A DNA stretch of 64,000 nt from JAJPHW01 sp963771505 (GCA_963771505.1 CAVYTO010000001.1:124001-188000); one strand, 5' to 3'. Counted from the first letter of the stretch, positions 51,653-61,384 are shown. The notes: a model not told the origin generated them from the sequence alone. A program made the numbers and translations.

Positions 51653-53677
51653 ATGTCAAAACTAAGACATATCCTCGCAACATCGGGCCTAAACACGCTG
51701 AAACTCGGAACCTTCCCTTCGCTCTGTTCCGCCTTCTGCCTGCTAAGTAGCCTCGCAGCGGCGCAGGTTCCGGACCTCGCCGACAAGAGCCTCGAAGAAT
51801 TAGCAAACATTCAGGTTTACAGCGCTTCGAAGCACTTGCAGAAGGTCAGCGATGCCCCGGCTTCGGTCACCATCGTGACCTACGAGGATATCCAAAAGTA
51901 TGGCTATCGCACTCTTTCGGACATACTCGAGAGCGTCCGCGGCTTTTATGTGACGTATGACCGCGATTACAGTTTTGTCGGCGTGCGGGGCTTTGGGCGC
52001 TTAGGAGATTCCAACAATCGCCTGCTGGTGCTTATCGACGGCCATCGAATCAACGATAACGTCTTCGGGCAGCCATACCTTGGATCCGAATTCCTACTCG
52101 ACGTTGACCTGATCGAGCGCGTCGAAATCGTTCGCGGCCCAAGTTCATCGCTGTATGGCGCTGACGCTTTCTTCGGCGTGATTAACGTCATCACGCGGAA
52201 GTCCCCGCAACTCAAGGGGCTGGAATTTTCTTTCGAGCCCGCAAGCTTTGGGACGTATGAGGGCCGAGCCAGCTACGCTGGAAAGTACCGTGGCGTAGAC
52301 ACGATGCTGTCAGGTACGTTCTACGACAGCCAGGGATCAACGCTATTTTTCCCGGAGTACAACACGCGAACTAACAATAATGGTATCACCGCAGGCGCGG
52401 ATTACGAGTCGTTTCAACATCTTGTCGGTAGCGTCAGCTTTTCTGGATTTACGTTGCAGGGTTTGTTTAGCGCGCGGGACAAAGGAGTTCCAACCGGATA
52501 CTTTGGGGCACTATTCAATAATCCAGGAACGCAAAACTACGACTATCACCAGTATCTAGACCTGAGTTATCGCCGGAACTTCGCGGAGCGCTGGGATTTT
52601 TCGGGGCGAGCCTCCTACGATCAGGCCCGATTGCAAGCCCCGGTCATTTACTCGAGCGGGCTGCCGGATGGTTCGACTACTCCGGTTACTTTCTCATTTC
52701 GCGGCAACTGGTGGGACAGCGAAGCCAAGCTCACACATGTTTTTTGGCGGAAGCACCAAATCACTTTCGGCACTGAGGTCACCGATAACGTTCGCCAAGA
52801 TCAAGGCGACTACACTCCCATTGCAAACAGTTTCTTGTCCGCTCCCTACAGCTCAGTGATCTGGGCTTTGTATGGACAAGATGAATTCAGGATCACATCC
52901 AAAATCTCGCTGAGTGGCGGAATACGCTACGACCACTATTCAGACTTCGGAGGCAGCACCAACCCACGGCTCGGGTTGATTTACCACGTTCTCCATCCAA
53001 CCACTTTAAAATTGTTGTATGGCACTGCGTTTCGCGCTCCCGAACCGTTTGAACAAAACCCGGACTTTGCGCTGTTCGACAGCAACTTTAACCTCAAGCC
53101 AGAAACCATCCGCAGTGTCGAAGGAGTAGTTGAGCAGGAAGTTGGTTCCCATGTAAATGTATCTGCCAGTATTTTTCGCAATTGGATCGACAACCTGATT
53201 TCAGTTGAGAGGAATCCGAGCGACGGAAATTCCATCAATCGAAACGTCGAGAACGCCACCGCAACCGGAGCTGAATTCGAAGTCGATGGTCACACATCTG
53301 GCGGATTGAAGGGCGTAGCAAGTTACAGCTTTACCAACGCCGTGCAACCCAGCACGCAACAAAATCTTGCCAACTCGCCGCAGCAATTGGGCAAGTTGAA
53401 TTTCAGCGTTCCATTCTTGCAGCAAAAGATATTTGCGAGCGCCAATGCGCAGTACACGAGTCCGGCTCGCACGTTGGAGGACAAAAGCGTCGGCGGATTC
53501 ACAGTGGTCAACGCGACCATTCTCGGCCACGCCATCACCAACCATGTGGACCTCTCCGCCAGTGTCTACAACCTGTTCGACAAGAAATATTTCGATCCGG
53601 GCCGCCCTGAGGACATCGAAGACTCGATCCGGCAGGACGGGAGAAATTTTCGGGCGAAAATTACGGTGCGGTTCTAG
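51653..53677 (+). CDS. TonB-dependent outer-membrane receptor
   Basis: The 674-residue product from ATG 51653 (TTG 51635 possible) has a signal peptide ending at SSLAAAQ, then a short TonB-box-like segment. The plug domain carries KVSDAPASVTIVTYEDIQKYGYRTLSDIL, VGVRGFGRLGDSNNRLLVLIDGHRIND and EIVRGPSSSLYGADAFFGVINVIT. The rest is a 22-strand barrel ending in the aromatic residue of KITVRF. It imports a siderophore, cobalamin or other scarce ligand, using TonB energy. No riboswitch or Fur box was recognised. A YfiR gene follows by 15 bp, a pairing seen in signalling clusters. Confidence 0.93.
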   Translation: MSKLRHILATSGLNTLKLGTFPSLCSAFCLLSSLAAAQVPDLADKSLEELANIQVYSASKHLQKVSDAPASVTIVTYEDIQKYGYRTLSDILESVRGFYVTYDRDYSFVGVRGFGRLGDSNNRLLVLIDGHRINDNVFGQPYLGSEFLLDVDLIERVEIVRGPSSSLYGADAFFGVINVITRKSPQLKGLEFSFEPASFGTYEGRASYAGKYRGVDTMLSGTFYDSQGSTLFFPEYNTRTNNNGITAGADYESFQHLVGSVSFSGFTLQGLFSARDKGVPTGYFGALFNNPGTQNYDYHQYLDLSYRRNFAERWDFSGRASYDQARLQAPVIYSSGLPDGSTTPVTFSFRGNWWDSEAKLTHVFWRKHQITFGTEVTDNVRQDQGDYTPIANSFLSAPYSSVIWALYGQDEFRITSKISLSGGIRYDHYSDFGGSTNPRLGLIYHVLHPTTLKLLYGTAFRAPEPFEQNPDFALFDSNFNLKPETIRSVEGVVEQEVGSHVNVSASIFRNWIDNLISVERNPSDGNSINRNVENATATGAEFEVDGHTSGGLKGVASYSFTNAVQPSTQQNLANSPQQLGKLNFSVPFLQQKIFASANAQYTSPARTLEDKSVGGFTVVNATILGHAITNHVDLSASVYNLFDKKYFDPGRPEDIEDSIRQDGRNFRAKITVRF

Positions 53678-53692
53678 CAGGACTCCATTCGC

Positions 53693-54340
53693 ATGTCCAG
53701 TTCCAGGCAGTCCAATCGGGTCGTGGCGCCAAAAGGCTATGCGCGAGAGCGCATGCGGTTCGGAACGCGGTTAAGGCGCGTTTCCTGTTCTCGACTTGTT
53801 CGGGTTTTTTTCTGCGTGGCGGTTCTCTGCCTATCTCTTTTCGCGCAAGACGCTCCCCCCACCGAATATCAAGTCAAAGCGGCGTTTCTGCTGAGTTTTG
53901 CGAAGTTCGCCGACTGGCCCTCCAACACTTTTTCCAGTCCCGCAGACCATCTAAGAATATGTGTGCTGGGGCGCGACTCTTTCGGTAACGATTTGGATCA
54001 AATCGTCGCCGGGAAAGCAGTGAATGGACATAAAGCGGAAGTACTTCGCGTTGAAACTGCGGCTCAGGCACGGACATGCCAGATGGTTTTTATCTCTTCC
54101 TCGCAGAAATCCCAACTTGTGCCGATTCTGCAAGCCATGAAAAGCGCGAGCACGCTTACCGTGGGAGATACGCAAGGTTTCGCCCAACTGGGCGTGATGA
54201 TCAACTTTGTTTTGGATGAAGGCAGGGTGCGCTTCGAAGTAAATCTGAAGGCCGCGAGACTCGCACATCTGACCCTCAGCGCCAAATTGCTTACCGTGGC
54301 AATTTCAGTAATCGGCAAAGACGAAGGTGGGGGAAACTAG
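53693..54340 (+). CDS. YfiR-family periplasmic protein (DUF4154)
   Basis: The frame opens at ATG 53693. An in-frame ATG at 53753 gives a more usual signal peptide (MRFGTRLRRVSCSRLVRVFFCVAVLCLSLFAQ) and may be the true start. The mature part of about 160 residues matches YfiR: EYQVKAAFLLSFAKFADWP, ICVLGRDSFG, CQMVFISSSQKSQL and LGVMINFVLDEGRVRFEVNLKAA. In pseudomonads YfiR inhibits a membrane diguanylate cyclase. Here no cyclase gene is adjacent, but the upstream TonB receptor may be functionally linked. Confidence 0.85.
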   Translation: MSSSRQSNRVVAPKGYARERMRFGTRLRRVSCSRLVRVFFCVAVLCLSLFAQDAPPTEYQVKAAFLLSFAKFADWPSNTFSSPADHLRICVLGRDSFGNDLDQIVAGKAVNGHKAEVLRVETAAQARTCQMVFISSSQKSQLVPILQAMKSASTLTVGDTQGFAQLGVMINFVLDEGRVRFEVNLKAARLAHLTLSAKLLTVAISVIGKDEGGGN

Positions 54341-54370
54341 GTCGGGTTCCCCTCACAGAATCAGTTGCGC

Positions 54371-55261
54371 CTACCAATAGGTGAAGTTGAATTTATCCAA
54401 CCAAACAGAATACTGCTGTTGGTGCAGGTTGCCATCCAGTTGGTAGTTGACTGTAATTCCATACCAATTTGAAGGCGCCGATCCCGGCGGTCGCTTGACG
54501 TTGACCTGGCTGGTTTCTCCGTTCAAAGTGATGGACTGATACAGCAGCTGGTCATCGGATGTTCTCTGAACCTGAATGACTACGTGGTTCCAAGAATTCA
54601 CGAGAGGGTGGCACGCAATTCCGGTCGAAATCCACTTTGAGTGAACATTGTCCCAGGTGTCCCATTCGTTGCCGCCCGCGACCCGGCACTGGTGTCCCCA
54701 GATGTAGCCCTTGCTGTCGAAGTATTGATTCACGTCGAACTCGATTGCCTGCGCCAGTTCAGGATGACCACTGTAGAAGTAGACGTCATACGTGAAGTTA
54801 TGAAGGGTCGGAACGAGTTTCTTGTCGCTGTCGGGAACACCTTCAGATGAATACGCACCGATCAGATGATTGACCCAGAGCACGTCTGAGTAGGGTTTGT
54901 CTCCACCGATGGTGGTTTCGGTCGAATTTCCACTGAGGGAGGGCGAAGACACTCCCCGGGTCATCGACCAAGAAACTTCAGGGCCGCTCGGAAGACAGCT
55001 CTGGCAAATGGAGTAGCCACTGGGCAACTCGCCGTATCCCAGCCATTCGTTGTTCTCATGAATGTTGGTAAAAGTCTGACCGTTCGGCGGCGGCGCAGGA
55101 GACGGTGACGGATCTGGAGCCGGCGGCGGCGAGGAAGCAGGAGAATTTGGCACCGGTGTGCTGTTGCCTGACGTGGTTTGTATTCCGGTTCCACCGCCGC
55201 ATCCAGTCAGCAGAGCGAGCGTGGTAACAGTTACTACCAGGGGGATAATGTAGCGATTCAT
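54371..55261 (-). CDS. Secreted lipoprotein of unknown function with proline-rich linker
   Basis: The signal peptide ends in a lipobox (LALLTGC). After the cysteine comes a linker of about 40 residues rich in Pro and Ser, then a predicted beta-sandwich of about 220 residues. Trp, Tyr and paired Cys are frequent in it (SICQSCLPSG, GHQCRVAGG). The C-terminus ends in YSVWLDKFNFTYW. The layout resembles concanavalin-like carbohydrate-associated domains, but no catalytic motif is recognisable. It is convergent with YfiR, leaving 30 bp between stops. Surface or periplasmic location is likely. Confidence 0.7.
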   Translation of the reverse strand: MNRYIIPLVVTVTTLALLTGCGGGTGIQTTSGNSTPVPNSPASSPPPAPDPSPSPAPPPNGQTFTNIHENNEWLGYGELPSGYSICQSCLPSGPEVSWSMTRGVSSPSLSGNSTETTIGGDKPYSDVLWVNHLIGAYSSEGVPDSDKKLVPTLHNFTYDVYFYSGHPELAQAIEFDVNQYFDSKGYIWGHQCRVAGGNEWDTWDNVHSKWISTGIACHPLVNSWNHVVIQVQRTSDDQLLYQSITLNGETSQVNVKRPPGSAPSNWYGITVNYQLDGNLHQQQYSVWLDKFNFTYW

Positions 55262-55395
55262 TGCGCGGATAATAACGAGGCGCGCACGACAGCTATAGAT
55301 GACGGAGGTCTAAGGCCAAACGGCGATCAGTAACGGGAATTCGACAATATGCGGGAAATGCCCGATTTTATTGGTGTAAATTAATGCAGACGGCT

Positions 55396-56016
55396 TTAGC
55401 TGCACGGAAGGGCTTGACCTTGAGCTTCCCGCTCCCACGGCTGAAGCACTTTTACCCATTGCATTCCGGCTGCAATCGCCGCCTGGATACCGATTTCGGT
55501 GTCTTCGAAGACCAGACACCTGGCCGGATTTACCTGCAGACGCTCGGCCGCGAGCAAAAAAGCTTCCGGGGCCGGCTTGGGATGCTTGTAGTCCTCAGCG
55601 CAAATCAGCACTTCAAACTTATCGAGCAGCCCGAGCGTGCTCAGGGATCTGGTCACGGATTCGCGGGAACTTCCCGACACGACGGCGAACGGAATTTCGC
55701 CGAAAACCTCGTCGATCACCGAAAGCACTTCCGGAACGGGTTGCAGCCGATCTATGAACTCGTAGTAGTACTCCTCCTTCAGCTTGCCCACTTGTTCGAC
55801 CGGCATCGTCAGATGCTGCTGGAGGTTGAGGGATGCGATCACTTCCGCCACCGGCATCCCTCCCCATTGATAGAAGAGTCGTTCGGGAAAGCTGCAATTC
55901 CACACCGAGAGCGCCTTCGTCCAGGCGAGATAATGCAGCGGCATGGAGTCCGCCACGGTGCCGTCGCAGTCAAATAGGTAGGCTTCGAAGGTGCCTTTAG
56001 GGATTTTCAAATTCAT
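55396..56016 (-). CDS. HAD-superfamily phosphatase (beta-phosphoglucomutase/YqaB-like)
   Basis: This 206-residue HAD hydrolase has motif I YLFDCDGTVADSM with the catalytic Asp pair. Motif II is VVSGSS, motif III is HPKPAPEAF with the lysine, and motif IV is CLVFEDTEIGIQAA. The helical cap after motif I fits subfamily IA, close to sugar-phosphate phosphatases and beta-phosphoglucomutase. The likely substrates are hexose phosphates. It is divergent from dnaG with a 115-bp gap. Confidence 0.88.
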   Translation of the reverse strand: MNLKIPKGTFEAYLFDCDGTVADSMPLHYLAWTKALSVWNCSFPERLFYQWGGMPVAEVIASLNLQQHLTMPVEQVGKLKEEYYYEFIDRLQPVPEVLSVIDEVFGEIPFAVVSGSSRESVTRSLSTLGLLDKFEVLICAEDYKHPKPAPEAFLLAAERLQVNPARCLVFEDTEIGIQAAIAAGMQWVKVLQPWEREAQGQALPCS

Positions 56017-56131
56017 GCCGTTATGTCCACAGTTTCTTCACAGCTGGGAAGCTCAAACTTGTTCCAATCGCGGGATTTATCGTTCACAATAAACTCGCTA
56101 CATCTCAAATCGTCAGCGTAAGAGTCGGGCC

Positions 56132-58009
56132 ATGACAGAATCGTCGGATTTCAAGGAACTCGTCAAGCAGCAGGCCGATATTGTTCGGGTGGTGGGCGAT
56201 TACGTGAAGCTGCGCAAGGCTGGCGCGCAAAACTTCTCTGGATTGTGTCCCTTCCACGGGGAAAAGACGCCGTCATTTTCAGTGCACGCCACGCGTCAAT
56301 TTTATTATTGTTTCGGCTGCGGGGTGAAGGGCGATGTTTTTAGTTTTGTCCAAAAAATTGAAAACATTACGTTCCCTGAGTCGGTCAGGCTGATCGCACA
56401 AAAGCTGGGTATCGCGGTACCCAAGATCAGCTACAGCAGTCCAGCGGAGGCAAAAGACGCACGGCTGCGCGGAACACTGCTCGACGTCCACGAAGCGGCC
56501 ACGTCATTTTTTCGCGATTGCCTGCGTCGCAACGAAGGGGCGCGTGCGCGTGAGTACCTCGTCGGCCGCGGCCTGAGCGAAGAGACGATCTCAGCCTTTG
56601 GCATTGGCTACGCACCGGATTCCGGTTCGCTGCTCCGCGAGCGCTTGCAGGGATCCTTTGACGAAGAAACACTGCGGGAAAGCGGATTATTTTCGTGGAA
56701 GCAGGACGACGGCCACCGCGAATCTTCAACCGCGCGGCCAGCGCTGGTCTCAATGTATTCGAAGTTCCGCAACCGCGTGATGTTTCCCATCTGCAATGAG
56801 TCGGGACGCGTGATCGCCTTCACCGGACGCACCCTGGCCACCGATGAGAAATCCGGGCCGAAGTATTTGAATTCGCCAGAGACGCCGATCTATTCCAAGT
56901 CGCGCGTGCTTTTCAATCTGCATCAGGCCAAGGAAGCTGTCCGCAAACTGGACTATTCAATTCTGGTTGAAGGGCAAATGGATTGCATTGCCGTCTACTC
57001 AGCCGGCTTCCACAACGTGATTGCCAGTTCTGGGACGGCGTTCGGAGATTCGCAGGCCAAGCTGCTCGGCCGTTTCAGCAAGAATGTCGTGGTGAATTTC
57101 GACCCCGACGCGGCTGGCGCGCGGGCCACTGAACGCACGCTAGGCCTGTTGGTTGAGGAAGACTTTCACATTAAAGTGCTGACGCTTGAATCCGAATTCG
57201 ACCCTGACTTGTTCTTGCGCCAGAAAGGGCGCGAAGCATATTCGGAGGCGCTGCGTAAATCCCAGAAATATTTTGATTACTTGATTGAGCGGGCGCGGGC
57301 GCAGTTCCCTGTTCGTAGCGCCGAAGGCAAGGTTCAGGCTGTGAACCATTTGCTGCCGCACATCCAGCGCATTCCCAACCGGATCGTCCGCGATGAACTC
57401 AGCGCCGAGATCGCGCAAAAACTTGGCATCGACTCGGCCATTCTGCGGCAGGAACTGAAGCATGTAGTCGTGTCGCGCTCGGCCACGGCAGTGAAAGCCG
57501 CGCCGTCGGTCCAGATCACGGATGCGGAACGAATTCTAATCTGCGCGCTCGCTTCTTCGAGCGAAATTGTGAACACTGAAGAGCACATTTCCGGCCGCGA
57601 CGGAGCTGAAGAGGATTTTGACCCATGCCGCCAGGCGCGTTTCGCGCTTCAGATGGAACGCCTTCACGAAGGACTTGGAGCAGAGGCGCTGATCGAAGCG
57701 CTTCTTACCTACGCCAATGATGAAACCCAATCCGACGTTATGGACTTGCCCGTATCGGAAGCCGAGAGGGCCGTGCTGGCTGATGCTTTGCTGAGAAACG
57801 CGGAGGAATTGTCGCCGGAGCGGCTGGAAGGGGCGGTAAAAGCCCTTCGCCGAATTCAACTGCGGCGGCGGTTGGAGGACGTCCAAACCCAGCTTCAGTC
57901 GGGCAAGCTCCGCGACGCGGACCACACCCGTTCATTGCTTCATGAGAAAATGCGGCTCAAATTGGCTCTCCGCGACCCGCTGTCGGAAGCAATCCCGAAA
58001 AGTGCATGA
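56132..58009 (+). CDS. dnaG: DNA primase
   Basis: The 625-residue protein has an N-terminal CHC2 zinc finger (CPFHGEKTPSF, YYCFGCGVKGD). The TOPRIM catalytic core carries ILVEGQMDCIAVYSAG and FDPDAAG, and the C-terminal part is helical and interacts with DnaB. It makes RNA primers for replication. The start MTESSDFKELVKQQADIVRVVGDYVKL is canonical. rpoD follows after 204 bp, as in the macromolecular-synthesis operon, but rpsU is absent. Its helicase partner dnaB lies 3.4 kb further on. Confidence 0.96.
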   Translation: MTESSDFKELVKQQADIVRVVGDYVKLRKAGAQNFSGLCPFHGEKTPSFSVHATRQFYYCFGCGVKGDVFSFVQKIENITFPESVRLIAQKLGIAVPKISYSSPAEAKDARLRGTLLDVHEAATSFFRDCLRRNEGARAREYLVGRGLSEETISAFGIGYAPDSGSLLRERLQGSFDEETLRESGLFSWKQDDGHRESSTARPALVSMYSKFRNRVMFPICNESGRVIAFTGRTLATDEKSGPKYLNSPETPIYSKSRVLFNLHQAKEAVRKLDYSILVEGQMDCIAVYSAGFHNVIASSGTAFGDSQAKLLGRFSKNVVVNFDPDAAGARATERTLGLLVEEDFHIKVLTLESEFDPDLFLRQKGREAYSEALRKSQKYFDYLIERARAQFPVRSAEGKVQAVNHLLPHIQRIPNRIVRDELSAEIAQKLGIDSAILRQELKHVVVSRSATAVKAAPSVQITDAERILICALASSSEIVNTEEHISGRDGAEEDFDPCRQARFALQMERLHEGLGAEALIEALLTYANDETQSDVMDLPVSEAERAVLADALLRNAEELSPERLEGAVKALRRIQLRRRLEDVQTQLQSGKLRDADHTRSLLHEKMRLKLALRDPLSEAIPKSA

Positions 58010-58213
58010 TCGTTTTCCCGTTGAAACTAAACATCCTTAAAGATCATCTAACTCAACAAGCAACAATCCGCAATGTCGTGGGCTTAAAGGGGAAACTGGC
58101 GGTTGTAGTTGTGGTAAAATTTAGGTTTGTGCTGGCAAGTATCTCCGCACGTTAAAGCTCCCACTCCAAATTATTTCCGCGCCCTCCAAAGGGCGAATCG
58201 AGGGTAATCCGTC

Positions 58214-59905
58214 TTGGCCTTGGACGATAAGTACGAAGATATAAAAAAGCTAATTGATACGGGAAAAGAGAAGGGTTATCTCACCTTCGACCAGGTCAAT
58301 GACCTGCTTCCGAACGACGTCAATACACCAGAAGATATGGATGACCTGCTGAGCACCATCAGCACGCAGGGCATTGACGTGCTCGAAGGGCCCAAACTTC
58401 CCTCTTCCACTCTTGATAAGAAGTTCGACGACGAAGAGGCGGGCGAGGACGTAGAACTTGACCTCACTCCCGGAGCGCTCGAAAAAACTAACGATCCCGT
58501 TCGCATGTATTTGCGCGAGATGGGAACCGTGCCGCTGCTTACGCGCGAAGGCGAAGTGGAAATCGCCAAGCGCATCGAGCGTGGCCAGCTTCGCGTGCTG
58601 AAAGCGCTGTCGCGTTCGCCCATCGTTATCAACGAATTGTTGGCGCTAGGAGAAGACCTCAAGAAGAGCGTCCGGTCGATCAAAGAAGTTGTCACTTTCG
58701 ATGAAGAAGAAATCACGCAGGAAATTCTCGATGCCCGACTGAAGGAATTTACGGGAAAGATTGACGATCTTGCCAAGGCCTACAAGAAGTCAGCCCTGCT
58801 GGTCGAGAAATTTGCCGCAGTCTCGCAAAAGAAACGTCCGAAAGATTACCGCCATTACCGCATCGCGCTGGCCCGCGCGGTGGTGCAGGTTTCGTTGTGC
58901 GTCCGCAAACTGGGATTCACCAACGCCGAGCGCAAGCGCCTGATCGATCGGGCCAACAAGACGGTCGATTCCATGCGTTCGCTGGACCGGCAATCTCTGA
59001 ACCTCGAAAAGAAAGCTGAAGCCACGCGTAGCGACGACCAGAAAAAAGAATATCGCCGCCAGTCGCGCTCCATCCGCGCGGACCTAGAAAAGCAGGAAGT
59101 CGAAGCCGGTGTTTCTTTCCTTGAAATCAAGCGCACGCAGCGCGAGATCATTCAAGGCGACATGGACGCCGAGCAAGCGAAGCGCGAACTGATCGAAGCC
59201 AACCTGCGCCTCGTCGTTTCCATCGCCAAGAAATACACGAATCGCGGCCTGCAATTTCTTGACCTGATCCAGGAAGGCAATATCGGCCTGATGAAGGCGG
59301 TCGACAAGTTCGAGTACCGGCGTGGATACAAGTTTTCAACATACGCTACGTGGTGGATCCGTCAGGCCATCACTCGCGCCATCGCCGATCAGGCCCGCAC
59401 CATTCGTATTCCGGTGCACATGATCGAGACGATCAACAAGTTGATTCGCACGTCGCGGCAACTGGTTCAGGAACTGGGACGCGAACCCACGTCGGAAGAA
59501 ATCGCCAAGCGCATGGATATTCCCGTGGCGAAGGTCCGGAAAGTCCTGAAAATCGCGCAGGAACCGATTTCGCTCGAAACTCCGATTGGCGAAGAAGAAG
59601 ATTCGCATCTGGGGGACTTCATCGAAGACCGCGCCGTGGTCTCGCCAGCGGAAGCCGTCATTAATGTGAACCTGAAAGACCAGACGGGACAAGTGCTGCG
59701 CACGCTCACTCCGCGCGAAGAAAAAGTGATCAAGATGCGCTTCGGTCTTGAAGACGGCAGCGAGCACACCCTCGAAGAAGTTGGACAATCGTTCGCTGTA
59801 ACCCGAGAACGCATCCGGCAAATCGAAGCCAAAGCCTTGCGGAAACTGCGGCACCCCTCGCGTTCGCGCAAGCTGAGGGCGTTTATGGATGGCGTTCGGG
59901 ACTAG
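58214..59905 (+). CDS. rpoD: RNA polymerase primary sigma factor (RpoD/SigA)
   Basis: A TTG start (58214) gives a 563-residue primary sigma factor. Region 1.1 starts near YEDIKKLIDTGKEKGYLTFDQVN and region 1.2 has DPVRMYLREMGTVPLLTREGEVEIAKRIE. Region 2 carries LRLVVSIAKKYTNRGLQFLDLIQEGNIGLMKAVDKFEYRRGYKFSTYATWWIRQAI. Region 3 and region 4 (TPREEKVIKMRFGL, TLEEVGQSFAVTRERIRQIEAKALRKLRHP) follow. The non-conserved insert between 1.2 and 2 is moderate in size. The upstream 204-bp gap probably contains its own promoter in addition to read-through from dnaG. A terminator-like repeat follows. Confidence 0.97.
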   Translation: MALDDKYEDIKKLIDTGKEKGYLTFDQVNDLLPNDVNTPEDMDDLLSTISTQGIDVLEGPKLPSSTLDKKFDDEEAGEDVELDLTPGALEKTNDPVRMYLREMGTVPLLTREGEVEIAKRIERGQLRVLKALSRSPIVINELLALGEDLKKSVRSIKEVVTFDEEEITQEILDARLKEFTGKIDDLAKAYKKSALLVEKFAAVSQKKRPKDYRHYRIALARAVVQVSLCVRKLGFTNAERKRLIDRANKTVDSMRSLDRQSLNLEKKAEATRSDDQKKEYRRQSRSIRADLEKQEVEAGVSFLEIKRTQREIIQGDMDAEQAKRELIEANLRLVVSIAKKYTNRGLQFLDLIQEGNIGLMKAVDKFEYRRGYKFSTYATWWIRQAITRAIADQARTIRIPVHMIETINKLIRTSRQLVQELGREPTSEEIAKRMDIPVAKVRKVLKIAQEPISLETPIGEEEDSHLGDFIEDRAVVSPAEAVINVNLKDQTGQVLRTLTPREEKVIKMRFGLEDGSEHTLEEVGQSFAVTRERIRQIEAKALRKLRHPSRSRKLRAFMDGVRD

Positions 59906-59933
59906 GTAAGCAACGAAGAAACGTGAGCGGGTG

Positions 59934-59980
59934 CCCCATCCTTGTCGCGTTTTGTGCGACAGGGTGGGGCTTTTGATTTT
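59934..59980 (+). terminator. Dispersed palindromic repeat, copy 2, acting as rpoD terminator
   Basis: CCCCATCC and GTCGC pair with GCGAC and GGGTGGGG through a stem of about 14 pairs with one unpaired T and a GTTTTGT loop. CTTTTGATTTT follows. Sequence and fold match the copy at 40272-40305. It lies 29 bp after the rpoD stop. Confidence 0.82.
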
Positions 59981-60083
59981 GGAATGTGCGAGAATCGCTT
60001 CTGCATCTCGTTCGGCCTGCAGAGTCTGGCATTGGTGGCCGCGCAAGCGGAAGCGCTGAGCTAAGGCAAACGGCTTCCTGAGT

Positions 60084-60419
60084 TCAACCGCCGTGGTGGC
60101 TGGTGGCCGCTTCCGCTCCGTTTAGCACTTCGTAGTCGCCGACGTGCACTTCCTGGTTAGTGAACTCGCCGCAATGTTTGTCGAGCGCTTCGAATTCTGT
60201 CGAAAAATTTTCCCTAAACGCCTCACATGCTTCACTGCTCGTCCAAAAGTCGAGTGTCATAAACTGGGCGGAATTGTCTTTGTCGCTTAAGAGGTCGGTA
60301 TGAATGTAGTTCGGATCGCGGCGGAAAAGCCGTTCCCAATCGCCTTCCGGACCATAAGCCACGCGGAACGCATCGAGACACTCGGGGCGGACAAGATAGG
60401 ACCACACGTAGCAATACAT
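60084..60419 (-). CDS. Antibiotic-biosynthesis-monooxygenase-like (ABM/ferredoxin-like fold) protein
   Basis: This 111-residue protein begins YCYVWSYLVRPECLDAFRVAYGPEGDWERLF. It continues with FMTLDFWTSSEACEAFREN, the alternating strand-helix pattern of small dimeric ABM-type proteins. Members range from heme oxygenases to quinol monooxygenases; no heme-ligand residue is certain here. A GGAG element lies 9 nt before the ATG. It is a single gene, convergent with rpoD. Confidence 0.75.
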   Translation of the reverse strand: MYCYVWSYLVRPECLDAFRVAYGPEGDWERLFRRDPNYIHTDLLSDKDNSAQFMTLDFWTSSEACEAFRENFSTEFEALDKHCGEFTNQEVHVGDYEVLNGAEAATSHHGG

Positions 60420-61384
60420 CCAACAAATCTCCGATAGGATTGCTTCGCGACAGGGCGACGTGAGTAAAGTTTATCGCAGGATGAGTTCGGATTTCGAGCG
60501 AAAACCGCCTACGCCCCGCGCGGCTCGCGGTGCATCGAACCTCCACGCCCATGGAATCATGACCGCGATTGCGACTATGCTGGTTAAGACACAAGGTAAA
60601 CTGCCTGGGTCAGATTCAATGTAACCGTCTTTTCCTTGTCTTTCCACAAACATCAATCGTCGTCCACAAGTTCTCCACAGGTTGACGAAATTTTACGTTT
60701 GCCATTGCGAACCATTTGAAGCACAGTGCTGACAGCGCTGCGTGAGACGAATACAGCGGCTGGAAGTTGCGGAATGGCGAGTCCGGCAGTCCTCGAGGGT
60801 GGATTGTTGGAGGGTCTTGCACAATGCCCCATCATTCATGGCGGATGACGGCGAAGCAGAACCTACGGCGCGTTGCGGCCTCCTAGTGAATTCCTCCTGG
60901 TAGGGTGGGCCGGCCGTCAGACTATCGCAACTTTTGCATATCGCTCCCCTGGAGCGGATGTCACCGTGCGGAGAGAGACCGGGTATTCCGAAAGGGATGC
61001 GGGTTCGAAACCAATCGGGGTCGCATCCCGTCCACGCGCAGATATGGCCCAGGTGGCTGGCCTGGGCCGTATTGATTCTGGCGGGCTGGGATTCACGTTT
61101 CCGCGAGGCCGGAGTTCGCGAGATCCCTTCGACTTCGCTCAGGGCAGGCTCTTCACTCCGCCTGAACAACGGCTACGTTCAGGATGGCGCTGCATTATTT
61201 GCAGGCTTGCCTTTCGCTTTTTCTTCACATAGCATCTTGGCATGCTTGCGCGGGTTTGTTCGTTTCCCGAGGAGAAGTAATTGCGTCCGCGTTTTCCAAC
61301 GAAATTCTTGTCATCCACACCTGAGTTCGCAACTAGTATTCAGTTCGCGGTGCAGGTTTTGATATCCGCAATTCCAACATAAAC
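60420..61384. other. Long gene-poor region between the ABM gene and dnaB
   Basis: These 965 bp contain no coding region I can support. They hold three CCACA-ended, DnaA-box-like 9-mers near 60639-60679. A nested hairpin lies at 60994-61029 (GGGATGCG with CGCATCCC). A repeat-like stretch sits at 61124-61150 (TCCCTTCGAC...CAGGGCAGG), a sequence type dispersed in many soil-bacterium genomes. The dnaB promoter should be near its right end. Confidence 0.55.

Noticed and set aside
60994..61029. A tRNA-like T-arm (GGGTTCGAAACC)
   Set aside because: No acceptor, D-arm or anticodon arm surrounds it. It is the inside of a plain hairpin.
60693..61169. A 158-codon minus-strand frame with EEPALSEVEG near its start
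   Set aside because: The peptide comes from a dispersed DNA repeat. No start signal or domain supports coding.
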